Shown one piece after another: positions 6,681-8,523 of a stretch of 8,523 nt of DNA (its first letter is position 1; every line of letters begins with the position of its first letter). The stretch is taken from assembly GCA_031260775.1 (NCBI GenBank), contig JAISKW010000142.1:1-8523 (forward strand), in the 5' to 3' direction. The notes under the pieces were generated by a model. The model was not told where the DNA came from. It searched no databases and was given only the letters and a program-made list of their open reading frames with translations. The DNA comes from Christensenellaceae bacterium (lineage in GTDB: Bacteria > Bacillota > Clostridia > Christensenellales > DTU072). Made by a program: the position numbers and the translations under genes.

Positions 6681-6782
6681 ATATTTGGAAAAGTTAAGAA
6701 CTCCCGCACATTTGCCGTTTACGGCATCATTATATTTGGAAAAGCTAAGAACTCCCGCACATTTGCCGTTTAAGGCATCATT
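6681..6782. repeat. 51-bp tandem duplication upstream of lepA (two copies)
   Basis: Copy 1 is 6681-6731 and copy 2 is 6732-6782, head to tail with no spacer, 49 of 51 bases identical. Each copy begins ATATTTGGAAAAG and contains TAAGAACTCCCGCACATTTG followed by an inverted repeat. In copy 1 this repeat is perfect (TGCCGT TT ACGGCA). In copy 2 a C-to-A change reduces it to TGCC/GGCA. The other difference is T to C in AAGTTAAG/AAGCTAAG. Two copies without spacers are not a CRISPR. Plus-strand reading frames run through both copies, but one difference makes a stop and nothing suggests coding. The origin (slippage, or part of a dispersed intergenic repeat family) is unknown. Confidence 0.95.
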
Positions 6783-6813
6783 CGGACATTGTTTTATTAT
6801 CGACTATTATTGC

Positions 6814-6856
6814 CAAAATACTGTTCATACTAATTGCTCATTAGTATGAACAGTAT
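6814..6856 (-). terminator. Intrinsic terminator of the large surface-type gene
   Basis: A perfect 17-bp stem has arms at 6818-6834 and 6840-6856 (ATACTGTTCATACTAAT and its complement) and a 5-base loop. On the minus strand it is followed by a short T-run (TTTT counting the last stem base) then GG. It begins 8 bp after the stop codon of the 6865-8523 gene. The stem is AT-rich but long and without mismatch. With no plus-strand gene nearby, the minus-strand gene is the natural client. Confidence 0.75.
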
Positions 6857-6864
6857 CCGGTTTG

Positions 6865-8523
6865 CTACGAATGCGCAGATAGGAACAACTCCCAACTGGT
6901 ATGACTTTCCGTAGCCCCCGTCCAATAATACTGCTTGCCGACGGTAGTCCAATACGTCGTGATAGCGTTAGTTCGTGTTTTGGTATAAATCGGGTCGAAG
7001 CCTGCGGACGGCGGGGCTATCTGTTGCCAATAAACCTCTTCCGGAGCGGTATTATTCAAATGATAGGTATAAGGCAACCATCTCGTGACAAAAGTCATCG
7101 TGCCCGTAGGGAAGCCGGACGGGTCTTTATCGCCGACAGGTGAGCCCTCCAATATCGCTGCCTTAAATGAAGCCCCCGTAACATCTGTAGATGCCTTTAA
7201 GAAATAATCATTAACGTTCGTAATCTGTCCGTTGTAGTAATAGAAACCTGCTTGAGGTCCGCTGCTGATATAAACCTTCGTATATTCAAGCATGAATTCT
7301 TCGTTAACAGAATTGAATGTGGGCACAACAATATATACGACAAAGGGTTTGCTTATGATTTCATAGTTGCCGCCCGTTGTTCCGCCGCTTTTTTCAAGTG
7401 ACATTACGCAATAGTTTTTGCCGGCATGCGGTTGTACTACGGTCAAATCCGTTTCGCTTTGAACATAACTCATTCCGCTGATTCTCGGGAAAGCGTTCTT
7501 GTAAATGAAAACAGTTTCGCCGCCCATTGTAACCATATTGTCTATGCCGTTAGTGGGATGTGTGTAACCCCCTACCGTATACGTATCGCCCGATTTCGTA
7601 ATGTTGGCGTTCTTGTCCGGACGGTAATCCGGAGGATATAAAACCTCCGACTGGACTACGCCGACCCCGTTTACCCTTGTATAAAAATGAGTACCGACTC
7701 TCGCGCCAGGTCCCATACTAAAGTTATACGTATCGTTTACTAAATTACCGTTATTGTTAAGCGTCGCGAACGACGTGGCGTCTAAGTTTTCGTTATATTC
7801 GCCGTCCCTTGCAAATATAGTCGCTTGCGATGCGTTCCCGGTGATAGCGTTTAATTGGTTGTAATTATCAATCGGCAGGAACCCGTCGAACGGTTCCTTT
7901 GCGGCAACGCCGGTGGAATACAGCACCTCTAAATAATCATAGAAAGGCGTAACGTTGTTATAATTGACCTGACTTGTGGATAGTTGGGCTTGCATGAGGT
8001 CACGCGGATAGGGAGTCGGATTCTTTGTTACAAATATACCCGATTCTCTCACCGCCGTGTTCAAATCAACTATGGCATTATCCTGCACAATCGGCATCCA
8101 ATCGAAGTTCGGGTTCGAAGCGTCATAATTGCTCGCCGACGATAACACGATATCGTCCAATCCGAACTGACCGCCCTGCCTCTCGTATTTGAAGACGTAT
8201 TGCCCGTCTAAAAGGTTCATTTGCGTGTTGAAGAAATACTCCATATTGGGGTCTTGTCTCATGTGCGTAGAGAGCGCGGCGGGAGAGCCGTAGCCGTGAT
8301 AGTTGTAACCGGCACCGCTTTCTATATTGTGCAGAGAATCGTAAAGCCATTGCATATATCCGCCGCCGTTATCCGAGTTACTCAATGCGTTGGAACCGCT
8401 GCCGAAATGCGAGGTACCCGAGCCGTAAATCGCAAATTTGTACGGCTCGGCTTTTACCGTATAAGGATAAGGGTAATACTGGTAATTTGTTTCGTCGCCG
8501 CCTACCTGCAATCCGGTTAACCT
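6865..8523 (-). CDS. Unrecognised large, probably extracellular protein, C-terminal part
   Basis: The frame is open to the window edge (R-L-T-G-L-Q... reading in from 8523), so the gene starts outside; the apparent TTG at 8509-8511 is internal. About 552 residues are visible. I do not recognise the family. The composition is rich in Tyr, Asn, Gly, Ser and Thr, with many YY, NN and GG clusters (for example YQYYPYPY, GSGSNALSNSDNGGG, FYYYNG) and only one cysteine, in NYCVMS. Charged residues are sparse and mostly acidic. This suits a secreted or cell-surface beta-rich protein such as an adhesin. No LPxTG signal, transmembrane helix or repeat module is seen at the C-terminus, which ends WELFLSAHS. 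Any signal peptide or anchor would be in the missing N-terminal part. A phage-tail-like or glycan-binding role is possible but not supported by a motif. Stop is TAG at 6865-6867, followed by a strong hairpin terminator. Confidence 0.8.
   Translation of the reverse strand, partial: RLTGLQVGGDETNYQYYPYPYTVKAEPYKFAIYGSGTSHFGSGSNALSNSDNGGGYMQWLYDSLHNIESGAGYNYHGYGSPAALSTHMRQDPNMEYFFNTQMNLLDGQYVFKYERQGGQFGLDDIVLSSASNYDASNPNFDWMPIVQDNAIVDLNTAVRESGIFVTKNPTPYPRDLMQAQLSTSQVNYNNVTPFYDYLEVLYSTGVAAKEPFDGFLPIDNYNQLNAITGNASQATIFARDGEYNENLDATSFATLNNNGNLVNDTYNFSMGPGARVGTHFYTRVNGVGVVQSEVLYPPDYRPDKNANITKSGDTYTVGGYTHPTNGIDNMVTMGGETVFIYKNAFPRISGMSYVQSETDLTVVQPHAGKNYCVMSLEKSGGTTGGNYEIISKPFVVYIVVPTFNSVNEEFMLEYTKVYISSGPQAGFYYYNGQITNVNDYFLKASTDVTGASFKAAILEGSPVGDKDPSGFPTGTMTFVTRWLPYTYHLNNTAPEEVYWQQIAPPSAGFDPIYTKTRTNAITTYWTTVGKQYYWTGATESHTSWELFLSAHS

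Noticed and set aside
6681..6782. CRISPR array
   Set aside because: There are only two units, directly abutting with no spacers, and no cas genes nearby.
6582..6849. Two plus-strand frames running through the 51-bp tandem repeat (63 and 66 codons)
   Set aside because: They overlap the lepA start or the terminator hairpin and have no evident ribosome binding site. They repeat only because 51 is divisible by 3, and a single-base difference turns Tyr into a stop in copy 2.

Overview
The window looks like chromosomal DNA of an obligately anaerobic, low-to-mid-GC Firmicute, most likely an uncultured gut Clostridia lineage. Three things suggest this: a reverse rubrerythrin (rubredoxin domain first), a eukaryote-like (type 2) isoleucyl-tRNA synthetase, and clostridial-style promoters and ribosome binding sites. 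The assignment is inferred from gene content; no rRNA or other phylogenetic marker is present beyond LepA, IleS and MnmG.

Layout. (1) At 1-725 on the plus strand is the 3' third of mnmG (gidA), a tRNA wobble-uridine modification enzyme, cut by the window edge. (2) Everything else is on the minus strand. A reverse rubrerythrin (735-1280) ends only 9 bp from the mnmG stop. Upstream of it is a 36-codon gene (1360-1470) for a stand-alone rubredoxin-like protein, whose four cysteines have the same spacing as those in the rubrerythrin. Together they form a small oxidative-stress or electron-transfer unit. (3) The 93 bp between that microgene and ileS carry two copies of a 15-bp near-palindrome exactly 32 bp apart. 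They resemble paired NrdR boxes; one copy also has the form of a terminator hairpin for ileS. (4) ileS (1564-4713) and lepA (4830-6641) follow one another on the minus strand, so transcription runs lepA then ileS. (5) The 223-bp gap 6642-6864 holds the lepA promoter and ribosome binding site, a 51-bp sequence duplicated in tandem, and a perfect 17-bp-stem terminator. (6) At 6865-8523 is the C-terminal part of a large aromatic- and Asn/Gly-rich protein that looks extracellular and that I do not recognise; its start lies beyond the window.

How the genes fit together. mnmG, ileS and lepA are translation genes (tRNA modification, tRNA charging, elongation). The two rubredoxin-fold genes are probably an oxygen or peroxide scavenging pair. 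No mobile element, CRISPR array, tRNA or rRNA was seen. The main leads for novelty are the tandem operator in front of the rubredoxin microgene, the 51-bp duplicated intergenic repeat, and the unrecognised large surface-type protein.
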